This document shows, in pieces, positions 18,426 through 27,396 of a stretch of 64,000 bases of DNA. Position 1 is the first letter of the stretch. Every line of letters starts with the position of its first letter. The stretch comes from SpSt-501 sp037481615 (lineage in GTDB: Bacteria > Desulfobacterota > Desulfobacteria > Desulfobacterales > SpSt-501), in the NCBI GenBank assembly GCA_037481615.1, contig JBBFLI010000002.1. One strand, 5' to 3'. A model generated the notes under the pieces. That model saw only the letters and a program-made list of their open reading frames with translations. It made no database searches and was not told where the DNA came from. Made by a program: the position numbers and the translations under genes.

Positions 18426-18851
18426 TCAGCAGAGCGCCGTCACCTCCGCGGCCCGGTTGGGGCCGAGTTGCCGGATTTTGTCCACGAGCTCGCGCGTGAT
18501 CTGCGCGAAGCGGATCCCGTCGCTCGCCCCGATCCAGGTTAACCGCAGACGCTCGGCTTCGATCCCGAAGCAAGGAAGGATCTCCTGCAACAGTTTGATG
18601 CGCCGGCGGGCCTTGTAGTTCCCGTTCCGGTAGTGGCAGTCCCCCGGGTGGCAACCGCTCACGAGCACCCCGTCGGCACCGTGCAGGAGCGCCTTGAGGA
18701 TATACTGCGGGTCGACCATCCCGGTGCACATCACCCGGATCAACCGCAGGTTTTTGGGAACCGACAGCCGCGAGGTTCCGGCCAGATCGGCCGCCGTGTA
18801 GGTGCACCAGTTGCAAACGAAGGCGATGAGAATGGGCTCGAAGTCCGGCAT
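18426..18851 (-). CDS. mvhD: MvhD-like iron-sulfur adaptor
   Basis: 141 aa. The [2Fe-2S] protein of the MvhD/FrhD type, with CNWCTYTAADLAG near residue 13, CTGM near 42 and GCHPGDCHY near 67. It shuttles electrons between a donor dehydrogenase or hydrogenase and HdrA. Positions that are selenocysteine in some relatives are Cys here. It lies 38 bp downstream of the NfnB-type HdrA gene, consistent with direct interaction. Confidence 0.93.
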   Translation of the reverse strand: MPDFEPILIAFVCNWCTYTAADLAGTSRLSVPKNLRLIRVMCTGMVDPQYILKALLHGADGVLVSGCHPGDCHYRNGNYKARRRIKLLQEILPCFGIEAERLRLTWIGASDGIRFAQITRELVDKIRQLGPNRAAEVTALC

Positions 18852-18889
18852 CGTGTCCTCCGCGCCGTCCGCCTCGGGGGCGGCGGCGT

Positions 18890-21800
18890 TCAGATTCCGA
18901 CCGCACGCACGGCGTTCAAGAGACCGTCGCACTCGGCGAAGATCTGCTCCTTGCGGAAATGGCTCACCCGCGCCGCCCCGCTCGGGCATCCGGCGGCGCA
19001 GCTGCCGCATCCCTTGCACAGCGCCTCGTTGACCCCGCAGACGCGGCGCCGCTCGTCGAATTCGATGGCCGAGCAGGGACACAGCCCGATACAGGTCTGG
19101 CACCCCGCGCACAGGTCGGGGTCGATCGTCGAAACCGCCGAGGGAATTGCCACCGCTCCCCGACCGGCGAGGGCGAGCGCCTTCGCCGCCGCCCCCGAGG
19201 CCTGCGCGACCGTATCGGGAATGTCCTTGGGCCCCTGGCAGGCGCCCGCGAGAAAGACGCCGTCGGTCGCCGTGTTGAGCGGACCCAGCTTGGGGTGCTC
19301 CTCGAGGAAGAAGCCGTCGGCCCCGCGGTTGACCCCGAAGATTCGCCCCACCTCGGCCGCATCCCGCCGCGATTCCATGGCCGGGCAAAGAATCACCAGA
19401 TCCACGGGGACCCGAAGCAGCATTCCGGAGAGCGTATCCTCGGCGACCGCCACCAGCCGACCGGCTTCGGAGGGGTCGACAGCGCGGTCGGTGATCTCCG
19501 CCACCCGCCCCCGGATGAATACGGTCCCCTCCTCCTGGCAGCGTCGATAGAACTCCTCGTAGCCTTTCCCGTAACAGCGCTGGTCGATGTAGAAATCGTA
19601 GACGGGCGTCGACGGCCCGACCTTTTCGTGGAGCAGGTGGCTGTACTTGAGGGCGGCCATGCAGCAGACGCGCGAGCAGTAAGCATGGGCGTTCACGTCC
19701 CGGCTGCCGACGCAGTGCACGATGGCCGCGCTTCGGGGGGGGCGGGTGAAGCGGCCGGTTTCGTCGCGCAGCAGGAGCCGCCCGCCCGTCGGGCCCGTCG
19801 CGTTGCTCAGCCGCTCGAACTCCAGGCTGGTGATGACATTGGGATAGCGGCCGTAGCCGAACGCCTTCAGGGGGGAGGGGTCCATCACGTCGTAGCCCGT
19901 GGCGAGCACGATGCTGCCGACCTGCACCTGGATCTCCTCGGCGGCCATCCCGTGGTCGATCGCCCGGGGCTCGCAGACCCGCACGCACTCCAGGCACTCG
20001 CAGCAAGCGCCGCAGTTGAGGCAGCGGCCGGCCTCGGCGCGCGCCTGCTCTTCGGTCACTTCGAGCTCCACCTCCGCGAAACCCTCGCAGCGCTCCGCCG
20101 GCCCCCGGTGCGGCGGATGGAGCCGCTCGCGGCGGCGAACGGCGGTGGGGATCGGCGTCCATTCGCCGGTGGCCGGGAATCGCCTTCCCGCCTCCGCTTC
20201 GAGCCCGGCGGGATCCTCGCCCTGCAGAAAGCGGTCGATCGCCTCCACCGCACGGTGGCCGGCGGCGACCGCCTCGATGACGCTCGCCGGCCCGGTGACG
20301 GCATCGCCCCCGGCGAACACCCACGGCAGCGCCGTCTGCAGCGAGCGGGGATCCACGGCCAGCGTGCCCCGGGGGGTCGTCGGCAACTCTCCCCACCCCT
20401 CCAGGTCGACCCCTTGACCGACGGCCGCAAGGACGGCATCGCATTCGATGACGAACTCGGAACCCGCCACGGGCACGGGCCGGCGCCTCCCCCGCTCATC
20501 GGGAGGGCCGGGCTCGGTGCGCAGGCATTCCAGGCCGTACGTTCGGCCCCGCCGGGAGAGCACGCGCCGGGGGGCCGTCAGGAAACGGAACCCGATGCCC
20601 TCGGCCAGCGCCTCCTCGACTTCCTCGGCATAGGCCGGCATCTCCTCCCGGGTCCGGCGGTAGACGATTTCCACCTCCGGGCTGCCCAGGCGGCGCGCCG
20701 CCCGCGCGGCATCGACGGCAACGTTCCCTCCCCCGATGACCGCCACCCGCGGCCCCAACGGGGAGCGCTCCCCCAGGTTGACCCGTCGCAGCCAGTCGAC
20801 GGCGTTGACCACCAAGCCGCTCTCCTCTCCGCCGATGCCCGCCTGCAGCCCGCGGTGGGCGCCGATCGCCACGAAAACCGCGGCGTAGCCCTCCGCTTTC
20901 AGATCTTCCAGGCGAAAATCGCGTCCAAGACGCACGCCGGTCCGCAATTCGATGCCCGTCCGCAGGATCCGGGCGATATCGCGGTCGAGCACTTCCGGGG
21001 GCAGACGGTAGTCGGGGATGCCGACCCGCAACATCCCTCCCGGGCGTTCCAGCGCCTCGAACATCGTCACCCCGTAGCCGCGCAAGCGCAGATCGTAGGC
21101 CGCCGTAAGGCCGGCCGGCCCGGAGCCGACGACCGCCACCCGCTGCGGCCGTTCGGCGATCGGCGGCGGAGGCAGGTCGTCAGGCCCGATCCGGTCCGCC
21201 GCGAAACGTTTGAGCGCGCGGATGGCCACCGGCGCGTCGACCTCGCCCCGGCGGCATCGTTCTTCGCAGGGGTGGGGACACACCCGGCCCAGAACGCCCG
21301 GCAGCGGAAGCCGCTCCAGGATCAGCCGGACCGCTTCGCGGATTTTCCCTTCCCGGATGAGCTGGACATATCCCTGGACGTTGATCCCCGCGGGGCAGGC
21401 GGCTTGGCAGGGAGCCCGGTCCTTTTTCACGATATCGAAGGTGATGGGGATCGCCTGGGGAAAAGCGCGGCCGATGGCCCGCCGGGAGCCGAGCCCGGCG
21501 TCCCAGGGGTTCGGCAGTTCGACGGGGCAGACCTTGGCGCATTCGCCGCAGCCCGTGCAGACGCCTTCCTTCACGTAGCGGGGATGGCGCCGGAGGGTGA
21601 CGGTGTAATTGCCGATGAACCCGCTCACCGCACGGACTTCGGTCCCCGTGTAGAGGGTGATCTCCGGATGCTGGGCCACCTCCACCATTTTGGGGGTTCC
21701 GATGCAGGCCGCGCAGTCGAGCGTGGGAAAGGTCTTGTCGAACTGCAGCATGTGCCCGCCGATGGTGGTCTGCTTCTCGACGAGAAAAACCCGGTGGCCG

Positions 21801-22282
21801 CCGTTGGCGATATCGAGCGCCGCCTGCATGCCGGCGATCCCCCCCCCGACGACCAGCACATCGGGGTGGACTTTCACTTCCCGGGTTTCGAGGGCGTGAT
21901 GGCGGCGCACGCGCTGGACGGCCGCCGCTGCCAGCGTCTTCGCTTTGCGCGTGGCGGACTCCTCATCGTCGGTCACCCAGGAGACCTGCTCGCGCACCGA
22001 GGTCATCTGGAAGAAATACGCATTGAGGCCGGCGCGCCGGCAGGCGGCCTGGAAAGTTTTCTCGTGCAGCCGCGGCGAGCAGGAGGCGACCACGACGCGG
22101 TCCAGCCTCAGGCGGCGGATGTCGTTTTCGATCATCTCCTGACCGGGGTCGGAGCACAGGAATTTGGAGTCGCGCGCCACGACCACGCCCGGCAGCCGCC
22201 GTGCGAATTCCGCGACTTCCGCCACCCGGACCCGGGAGGCGATGTTGACCCCGCAGTGGCAGATGTAAAAGCCGATGCGCAT
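18890..22282 (-). CDS. hdrA: HdrA with inserted GltD/NfnB-like NAD(P)H-binding module
   Basis: 1130 aa, far longer than a classical HdrA. YICHCG starts the N-terminal Hdr domain, followed by FAD site GGGIAGMQA (146-154), cluster-binding Cys in LDCAACIGTPK (190-193) and ferredoxin CTGCGECAKVC (242-252). From about 288 to 740 a glutamate-synthase-small-subunit-like module is inserted (CQAACPAGI, FAD GSGPAGLTAAY, second Rossmann GGGNVAVDAAR, GGDAVTGP). HdrA resumes with CSRVCCMAA and ends with ferredoxins CAGCQTCIGLCP and CKGCGSCAAGCP. This suggests NAD(P)H as an electron partner in flavin-based bifurcation. An alternative ATG at 22288 overlaps the upstream stop (ATGA); 22282 has the better Shine-Dalgarno spacing. 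Confidence 0.92.
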   Translation of the reverse strand: MRIGFYICHCGVNIASRVRVAEVAEFARRLPGVVVARDSKFLCSDPGQEMIENDIRRLRLDRVVVASCSPRLHEKTFQAACRRAGLNAYFFQMTSVREQVSWVTDDEESATRKAKTLAAAAVQRVRRHHALETREVKVHPDVLVVGGGIAGMQAALDIANGGHRVFLVEKQTTIGGHMLQFDKTFPTLDCAACIGTPKMVEVAQHPEITLYTGTEVRAVSGFIGNYTVTLRRHPRYVKEGVCTGCGECAKVCPVELPNPWDAGLGSRRAIGRAFPQAIPITFDIVKKDRAPCQAACPAGINVQGYVQLIREGKIREAVRLILERLPLPGVLGRVCPHPCEERCRRGEVDAPVAIRALKRFAADRIGPDDLPPPPIAERPQRVAVVGSGPAGLTAAYDLRLRGYGVTMFEALERPGGMLRVGIPDYRLPPEVLDRDIARILRTGIELRTGVRLGRDFRLEDLKAEGYAAVFVAIGAHRGLQAGIGGEESGLVVNAVDWLRRVNLGERSPLGPRVAVIGGGNVAVDAARAARRLGSPEVEIVYRRTREEMPAYAEEVEEALAEGIGFRFLTAPRRVLSRRGRTYGLECLRTEPGPPDERGRRRPVPVAGSEFVIECDAVLAAVGQGVDLEGWGELPTTPRGTLAVDPRSLQTALPWVFAGGDAVTGPASVIEAVAAGHRAVEAIDRFLQGEDPAGLEAEAGRRFPATGEWTPIPTAVRRRERLHPPHRGPAERCEGFAEVELEVTEEQARAEAGRCLNCGACCECLECVRVCEPRAIDHGMAAEEIQVQVGSIVLATGYDVMDPSPLKAFGYGRYPNVITSLEFERLSNATGPTGGRLLLRDETGRFTRPPRSAAIVHCVGSRDVNAHAYCSRVCCMAALKYSHLLHEKVGPSTPVYDFYIDQRCYGKGYEEFYRRCQEEGTVFIRGRVAEITDRAVDPSEAGRLVAVAEDTLSGMLLRVPVDLVILCPAMESRRDAAEVGRIFGVNRGADGFFLEEHPKLGPLNTATDGVFLAGACQGPKDIPDTVAQASGAAAKALALAGRGAVAIPSAVSTIDPDLCAGCQTCIGLCPCSAIEFDERRRVCGVNEALCKGCGSCAAGCPSGAARVSHFRKEQIFAECDGLLNAVRAVGI

Positions 22283-22284
22283 CG

Positions 22285-22725
22285 TCATGGCCCTCGACGG
22301 CCCCCGGGTCGGGCGGAACGCTTCCCGCGGCTCGCGGTGAGCGCCCGCACCCGGCCGAGAAGTTCCTCGGTGACGAGCGGTTTTTTCAGGATCACCAGCG
22401 CGGCGCCGCGCCCTGCCCCGACCTTCGCGGCGCTCCGCGCGGGAGGGAACACCCGGTGCGGATCGACGCTCGTCACGCAAATCACCGGCACATGGTGCAG
22501 CCGGAGGTCGCGGCCCAACCCCCGGAGCAGCCCGTGGCCCGCGAGATCCGGCACCGCCAAATCCATCACGATCAGATCCGGGGGCTCGAGGCGGGCGAGG
22601 CGCAACCCATCGCGCACACTGTCGGCGGCCAAGGGTCGGCAGCCGCCGGCCGCCAGCAGGTTGCAGATCAAGGTGCGGTCGTCCGCCTCCTCATGGATCA
22701 CGAGCACCCTGATCGGCTTTTCCAT
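22285..22725 (-). CDS. Stand-alone response-regulator receiver
   Basis: 146 aa, a single receiver domain with no output domain. It starts MEKPIRVLVIHEEADD; the phosphoacceptor Asp lies in IVMDLAVPDLAGHG (D rather than usual M/G spacing but aligned) and K in LVILKKPLVTEE. First gene after the sigma54-type promoter region, overlapping the hdrA start. A probable phosphorelay intermediate for the kinases in the cluster. The tail (130-146) is basic. Confidence 0.85.
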   Translation of the reverse strand: MEKPIRVLVIHEEADDRTLICNLLAAGGCRPLAADSVRDGLRLARLEPPDLIVMDLAVPDLAGHGLLRGLGRDLRLHHVPVICVTSVDPHRVFPPARSAAKVGAGRGAALVILKKPLVTEELLGRVRALTASRGKRSARPGGRRGP

Positions 22726-22776
22726 GCGCGCAAGTCCTCGAGGGGATCTCGGAGAGCGGCGTCCCCCCGCGAGGAG

Positions 22777-22792
22777 AACACGAAGCGTGCCA
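22777..22792 (-). promoter_or_regulatory. Candidate sigma54 promoter of the Hdr cluster
   Basis: TGGCACG-CTTC-GTGTT: the -24 half is perfect, while the -12 half keeps G but has T for C. The predicted start near 22766 gives a 41-nt leader to the ATG at 22725. A palindrome resembling an activator site is centred 118 bp upstream, and a sigma54 activator gene lies next to it. The weak -12 lowers confidence. Confidence 0.45.
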
Positions 22793-22874
22793 GACCGCAT
22801 TTTCTTCAACAGGCTGATATTCCAAGGGGTTGTTGGATCGGCGCAGGAGGGGGATCTTGTGCGCGGGAAATTTT

Positions 22875-22893
22875 CGTTGCAATCAATGCAACG
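22875..22893. promoter_or_regulatory. Palindrome CGTTGCA-ATCAA-TGCAACG, likely activator site
   Basis: A perfect 7-5-7 inverted repeat between the sigma54 activator gene (ends 22967) and the Hdr cluster start (22725). Its TTGCA/TGCAA half-sites match the locus-1 activator sites but with a 5-bp spacer. Confidence 0.6.
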
Positions 22894-22932
22894 GTAAAAG
22901 GCACTGTTGATTAAATTCTTCTGGAAATAAAA

Positions 22933-22962
22933 CGTTGCAAATTAGGCTACGTTTTTGCAACG
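22933..22962 (-). terminator. Inverted repeat after the sigma54 activator; terminator or second activator site
   Basis: On the minus strand CGTTGCAAA (22962-22954) pairs with TTTGCAACG (22941-22933) and is followed directly by TTTTATTT. It begins 5 bp after the stop codon at 22967, the position of a terminator. Its arms repeat the CGTTGCA half-site of the 22875 palindrome, so it could also bind the regulator. Confidence 0.45.
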
Positions 22963-22966
22963 TCCG

Positions 22967-24697
22967 CTAGGCAGCGATTCCGAGTCGTCGGAGTTTGCGC
23001 CAGAGGGTGCTACGGTCCATGCCGAGAAGCCGTGCCGCCTGGGCCTTGTTCCCGCCGGAGCGCCGGAGCGCCGCCAGGATCCGGCCGCGCTCGGCGTTCC
23101 TGCCGTGCTGAACCGCCGGGCCCTCTTCCAGCGGCGGCGCTTTTCTTTCGAGCAGATATTCCGGGAGGTGGCGTCGGCGGAGCACCCCTTCGGGGCACAG
23201 GATCAGTGCGTGTTCGAGGATGTTCTCCAGTTCCCGAATGTTTCCGGGATAGCGGTAGTTGAGCAAGAGATGGAGAGCGTTTTCGGAGACCTCCGGCACG
23301 GGGATGCCGCGGGATGCGCAAAGCCGGCGCAGGATGTGCCGGATGAGAAGGGGAAGGTCCTCCTGGCGCTCCCGGAGCGGCGGTAGCTCGATCCGGAACA
23401 CGTTCAGCCGATAATAGAGATCCTCGCGGAACTTGCGGCGTGCGACGAGCCGGGCCAGGCTCTGGTTGGAGGCGGCGAGAATGCGCACGTCCACACGTGT
23501 CGTTCGCGGGGAGCCCAGGCGGAAGAAAGCCTTTTCCTCGATCACCCGCAACAGCTTGACCTGCAGGCCGAGCGGCAGATCCCCGATTTCGTCGAGAAAG
23601 ATCGTCCCCCCCTCGGCCGCCTGAAACCTGCCGACGCGATCCTCGACAGCCCCGGTGAAAGCCCCCTTGACGTAGCCGAACATCTCGGACTCGAGCAGCG
23701 TTTCCGGGATGGCCGCGCAGTTGACCTTGACGAAGGGGCGCGCGCGGCGGGGGCTCATTTCGTGGATGACCCGCGCCAGCACGTCCTTGCCGGTTCCGGT
23801 CGGCCCTTCGATCAGCACGGTGGCGTCGGTCGGGGAGACGATGCGCACGTTTTCGAAGATGCGCTGCATGACCGGCGACTTCCCGACGAGGTCGTGAAAG
23901 CGGGTGCGGTCCTGGAGCGCTTCGTCCAAGCGCCGCACGAGGGTGAGATCGCTGAAGGTCGCCAGCCCGCCGACGACGGTTCCCTTCTCGTCGCGCAGGG
24001 GGAGATGGCGTATGCGGATCGGCACGCGGATCCCGCCGGGGGTGATCAGACAGCTTTCGACCCCTTCGTGCGGCTCTCCCCGGGAAATGGTTTCCCGCAG
24101 CAACTCCCCATTGTGGGAGGCCTCGCCGCGAAACAGTTCCCCACAGGGCCGGCCGAGAACCTCCCCCCGGCCGATCTCCGCGATCTTCTCCGCGGCGGTG
24201 TTGAAAAAGGTGACGATCCCCCCCCGATCGACGGTCAGGATGCCGACCTCGAGGCTGTCGAGGATGTGCCGGAGGCTCCTCTCTTCGTGGTGGATCCGCT
24301 GCACGAGCCCGGCGATCGGCCGCAGGTCCTGCAGCACGGTCAGGCATCCGGCGGGTCGGCGGCGGGCATCGAACACCGGCACGGCCACCCTCGTCACCAG
24401 AAAGCCGCTCGCCCCCTCGCCGTTCCGGATCCCCCGCTCCCCTTTGCCGCCGGTGGCGTCTTCGGCCGCGGCGAAGGGGCATGCGGCCAGGCAGGGAACC
24501 CCGAGGAAGACCTCCCGGCAATCCCGGCCGAGGACCTCCTCGACGCTCACCTCGATGATCGCCCGGGCCGTGGTGTTGATCGCCTCGATGCGGCGCCGCC
24601 GGTCGACCAGGAAAGCTCCGATTCCCAGATCATCGAGGATATCGAGCCAGGAAGAACAGCCGATGGTCCAGCCGCGCAATTTCGCCGCCGGTTCCAT
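22967..24697 (-). CDS. Sigma54-dependent activator, PAS-PAS-AAA+-Fis
   Basis: 576 aa. PAS1 (about 15-130) contains a Cys cluster (CREVFLGVPCLAACP) like that of the activator at 4273. PAS2 covers about 145-265. The AAA+ domain has Walker A GPTGTGKD, the canonical GAFTGA loop and GGTIFLDEIGD. The C-terminal Fis helix-turn-helix includes ARLLGMDRSTLWRKL. It lies 21 bp downstream of the receiver-kinase gene and upstream of the Hdr operon with its palindrome and candidate -24/-12 promoter. Most likely it controls the Hdr operon in response to redox state or the neighbouring kinases. Confidence 0.93.
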   Translation of the reverse strand: MEPAAKLRGWTIGCSSWLDILDDLGIGAFLVDRRRRIEAINTTARAIIEVSVEEVLGRDCREVFLGVPCLAACPFAAAEDATGGKGERGIRNGEGASGFLVTRVAVPVFDARRRPAGCLTVLQDLRPIAGLVQRIHHEERSLRHILDSLEVGILTVDRGGIVTFFNTAAEKIAEIGRGEVLGRPCGELFRGEASHNGELLRETISRGEPHEGVESCLITPGGIRVPIRIRHLPLRDEKGTVVGGLATFSDLTLVRRLDEALQDRTRFHDLVGKSPVMQRIFENVRIVSPTDATVLIEGPTGTGKDVLARVIHEMSPRRARPFVKVNCAAIPETLLESEMFGYVKGAFTGAVEDRVGRFQAAEGGTIFLDEIGDLPLGLQVKLLRVIEEKAFFRLGSPRTTRVDVRILAASNQSLARLVARRKFREDLYYRLNVFRIELPPLRERQEDLPLLIRHILRRLCASRGIPVPEVSENALHLLLNYRYPGNIRELENILEHALILCPEGVLRRRHLPEYLLERKAPPLEEGPAVQHGRNAERGRILAALRRSGGNKAQAARLLGMDRSTLWRKLRRLGIAA

Positions 24698-24718
24698 GAG
24701 GGGATCCTTTCGACCCGC

Positions 24719-26263
24719 TCAGGGGGAGACGACCGGCAAAACGATCGTGAAGCAGGCCCCTCCCGCGGAGCGGTTTTCGACTTCGATCTTTCCCCCGTGA
24801 CGCTCGATGATGCCCCAGGCCGTGGCCAAACCCAGCCCCAGTCCGCAGCCTTCCTTTTTGGTCGAGAAGAAGGGCTCGAAGAGCCGCGGCAGATGCTCCG
24901 GGGGGATGCCGGGGCCCGTATCGGCCACCCGGACCCGCACCGTGCGGCCGCCCGGATCGGCCTGCACCTCCAGCTCGAGCTCCCCTCCTCCGGGCATGGC
25001 GTCGACGGCGTTGAAGATCAGGTTGATCAAGCATTGCTGCAACTGGTTGGGGTCCCCGCGGACGGGGGGGAGGACGGTGGGCAAGACGCTTTGCACGCGA
25101 ATGCCGCTCAGCTCGAGCTTGTGGCGGCTGAGCAGCAGGCAGCGCCGCACGACGTCGGCCAGGTCGACCGCTTGGAGCTTCGGCTCCGAGCGGCGGGAAA
25201 AACCGAGCAGACCGGCCACGATCTGCGCACAACGCCCGATTTCGCCTTCCGCGATCTCAAGATAGCGTTTGAACTTTTCCAGCTGTTCTCCGCCGAGGGG
25301 TTTCTGCTGCAGCATGCGCTGCATCAACTGCAGGTAGTTGCGGACACCGGAGAGGGGGTTGTTGATCTCGTGGACGACGCTCGCCGCCAGGCGCCCGAGC
25401 GACATCATCTTGTCTTGGTGGAGAATGCGGGCCTGGTCGGCCAGTTCCCGTTCGAGCCGGCGGACCTTGCGCAAGTCGCGGAAGAACCCCACCAAGCCCT
25501 CCCCGCCTTCGACGGCGACGGCGGAGGCCGATATTTGCACGGGAACATCGCCTTCGGTCACGTGGCGCAAGAGAGCTTCGTAGAGAAAGAGCCTGTTCCT
25601 CCCCCCGTAACGGTCGCTGCGGAAGGCTTCGAGAAACCGTTCGAATTCCCCCGGCGCGAAAATCTCCGCGAACGGCATCCGGTGCAGGGCCTCCTCCCGG
25701 CTGACGCCCGTCAGCTCCACCATGCTTCGGTTGATGACCACGATCCGCATCCGCCCGTCCGCCCCGAGGATGCCGTCCATGGAGTGCTCGATCAGGCTGC
25801 GCTGGAAGGCGAGCGAGGCCAGGAGCTGTTGGCTGGTTTGGGCCTTTTCCGCCTCGAGCAGCTGCAGGTATTCCTTCAGGCGTTGGCGGGAGGTGAAGCG
25901 CTCCCGGGCACGCTGCAGCGCCATGCGAAGGGCCTCCTCGCCGATCGGCTTGGTGATGAAGTCCGAAGCGTCGAGCTGCAGGGCGCGCACGGCGAGGTCG
26001 ATCTCGCCGAACGCGGTGGCGACGATGACCTCGGTCTCGGGATGCCGACGCTTGATCTGCTCGAGGACTTGGAGGCCGTCCATCCCGGGCATGCGGATGT
26101 CGGTGATCACGATCTGCGGGGGGGCTTCGCGGCAGAGTCGCAGGCCGGTTTCTCCGTCCCCCGCGGTGCGCACGGCATACCCCGCATCGGAGAGGGCGAT
26201 GGCGGTCACCTCGCGGATGTCCTCTTCGTCGTCGATCAGAACGATGTCCCAGCGCTCGGGCAT
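24719..26263 (-). CDS. Receiver-PAS-histidine kinase
   Basis: 514 aa, cytoplasmic. The receiver (1-120) has DDEED, VITDIRMPGMDG and ITKPI. A coiled coil follows, then PAS (about 165-290), HisKA (ASVVHEINNPLSG) and HATPase (NAVDAMPGG, DTGPGIP, GLGLGLA). The ATG at 26263 is chosen over an upstream ATG because it starts the receiver fold (MPERWDIVLIDDEED) and has GAGGA upstream. It probably modulates the sigma54 activator encoded next. A TATAAA box on the minus strand at 26366-26361 could be its -10 element. Confidence 0.9.
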   Translation of the reverse strand: MPERWDIVLIDDEEDIREVTAIALSDAGYAVRTAGDGETGLRLCREAPPQIVITDIRMPGMDGLQVLEQIKRRHPETEVIVATAFGEIDLAVRALQLDASDFITKPIGEEALRMALQRARERFTSRQRLKEYLQLLEAEKAQTSQQLLASLAFQRSLIEHSMDGILGADGRMRIVVINRSMVELTGVSREEALHRMPFAEIFAPGEFERFLEAFRSDRYGGRNRLFLYEALLRHVTEGDVPVQISASAVAVEGGEGLVGFFRDLRKVRRLERELADQARILHQDKMMSLGRLAASVVHEINNPLSGVRNYLQLMQRMLQQKPLGGEQLEKFKRYLEIAEGEIGRCAQIVAGLLGFSRRSEPKLQAVDLADVVRRCLLLSRHKLELSGIRVQSVLPTVLPPVRGDPNQLQQCLINLIFNAVDAMPGGGELELEVQADPGGRTVRVRVADTGPGIPPEHLPRLFEPFFSTKKEGCGLGLGLATAWGIIERHGGKIEVENRSAGGACFTIVLPVVSP

Positions 26264-26554
26264 GGGGCGGGTCCTCGGCTTTCGCAAGATGTGGAGCGGG
26301 GAAAACGCCGCGGCGAAGGCGAAGAGGGGCAATCGGGCGTATGCGACGGAGGCCCGCTTCTTTATACCATGTCATCCGAGGAAAGGAAAACGGTGCCGCA
26401 GCGGCCGGCCCCATCGAAACGGCCTGCGGCCGGCGGCGTGGGATCTGCTACCGCAGGCGATCGATCACCCTCTGCCCCGCCCGCCTTCCCCGGCGCAAGC
26501 GGCGGGGAAGCGCTCAGGGGCCGGTTGGTTATGAAAATATGTCCAAAAAAAATA

Positions 26555-26583
26555 TTGACAAGAAAAAATTATGGCGATATTGT
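26555..26583 (+). promoter_or_regulatory. Sigma70 promoter of the second orp-like locus
   Basis: TTGACA (26555-26560), 17-bp spacer, TATTGT (26578-26583) in an AT-rich patch that stands out from the GC-rich surroundings. The rest of the 350-bp intergenic stretch 26264-26554 shows only a possible minus-strand TATAAA box. Confidence 0.7.
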
Positions 26584-26585
26584 TG

Positions 26586-26599
26586 TGAACAAAAGTTCA
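26586..26599. promoter_or_regulatory. Operator-like palindrome TGAAC-AAAA-GTTCA
   Basis: A perfect 5-4-5 inverted repeat at the predicted transcription start of the DUF134 gene (start codon 26615). This is the right position for repression, possibly by the DUF134 protein itself. Confidence 0.5.
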
Positions 26600-26614
26600 T
26601 TATGGAAGTTTCCC

Positions 26615-26968
26615 ATGCCTCGACCGCGTTGTTCCCGTTGGATCCGCCATCAGCCCCCGGTGCGGGCCTATTTCCCGCAACAGCCCCCGCCGGGGCCGCT
26701 GCGCGGGGTCACGCTGACCTTGGATGGGCTCGAGGCCCTGCGCCTGGTCGATGCCGAAGGCTACGAGCAGGAGTCCGCCGCCCGCTTCATGGGGGTCTCG
26801 CGGCCCACCCTTTCCCGGATGCTGGCCGAGGCCCGGGAAATCGTCGCCCGCGCCCTGGTCAACGGCTGGGCGATCCGCATCGAAGGGGGAAATGCGTTTT
26901 TCACCACGGAGCCGCCCCCGGTGATCGGCGGCGGTCGGCGCCGCCGACGGCGGGGGGCTGGCCCATGA
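26615..26968 (+). CDS. DUF134 family DNA-binding protein
   Basis: 117 aa. Starts MPRPRCSRWI; residues 35-95 form the DUF134 sigma-factor-region-4-like helix-turn-helix (LDGLEALRLVDAEGYEQE, MGVSRPTLSRMLAEAR). The C-terminus is a run of Arg. DUF134 proteins usually sit beside NifX-like and MinD genes in anaerobes. It is first in this locus behind a sigma70 promoter with a palindrome, so an autoregulator or locus regulator is likely. Target and signal are unknown. Confidence 0.9.
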   Translation: MPRPRCSRWIRHQPPVRAYFPQQPPPGPLRGVTLTLDGLEALRLVDAEGYEQESAARFMGVSRPTLSRMLAEAREIVARALVNGWAIRIEGGNAFFTTEPPPVIGGGRRRRRRGAGP

Positions 26969-27027
26969 GGCCCGGGGACGGTTCCGGCCCGGCCCCGGGA
27001 AAACAATGAAATGAAAGGAGGAACATC

Positions 27028-27384
27028 ATGCCCGGATTCGATCGCACGGGACCCTGGGGAGAGGGTTCGAGGACCGGTTGGGGACAGGGGCTCTGCGCAC
27101 CATCGCCTCCGGAGGCCGACCCGCGGGAATTCCGTCGCGGACGACAGCGCGGTTTTCGGCGGGGGTTCTGTTTCTTCGGCCGCGGACGCGGCGGATGGGG
27201 ATACCGGTGGGTCGGCCCCCCGCAACGGCCGGGAACCGCGACCGCCCAGGCGGATCCGGCGGAGGGGAGCGACTTCCTCGCCCGGCTGGACGAACGCTTG
27301 TCGCGCATCGAGGCGCGGCTCTTTGGCACCGGCGGAGATCCAGGGAGGGACCAGGAAAGGCCAGAGTCGGTTACAAGCGAATGA
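27028..27384 (+). CDS. DUF5320 family small protein
   Basis: 118 aa. The N-terminus MPGFDRTGPWGEGSRTGWG is the hallmark of DUF5320; a Gly/Arg/Phe-rich middle leads to a short C-terminal coiled coil (FLARLDERLSRIEARL). The Shine-Dalgarno AAAGGAGG is strong. Such proteins occur with DUF134, NifX-like and MinD genes; function unknown. The helix resembles that at the end of the NifX-like protein at 6249, hinting at a shared oligomerisation partner. Confidence 0.85.
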   Translation: MPGFDRTGPWGEGSRTGWGQGLCAPSPPEADPREFRRGRQRGFRRGFCFFGRGRGGWGYRWVGPPQRPGTATAQADPAEGSDFLARLDERLSRIEARLFGTGGDPGRDQERPESVTSE

Positions 27385-27396
27385 TTAAAAAAGATC

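Noticed and set aside
18959..22897. A 1312-aa open frame on the plus strand
   Set aside because: It runs antisense to the HdrA, receiver and MvhD genes, has low-complexity composition and matches no fold; long antisense frames are expected in GC-rich codons.
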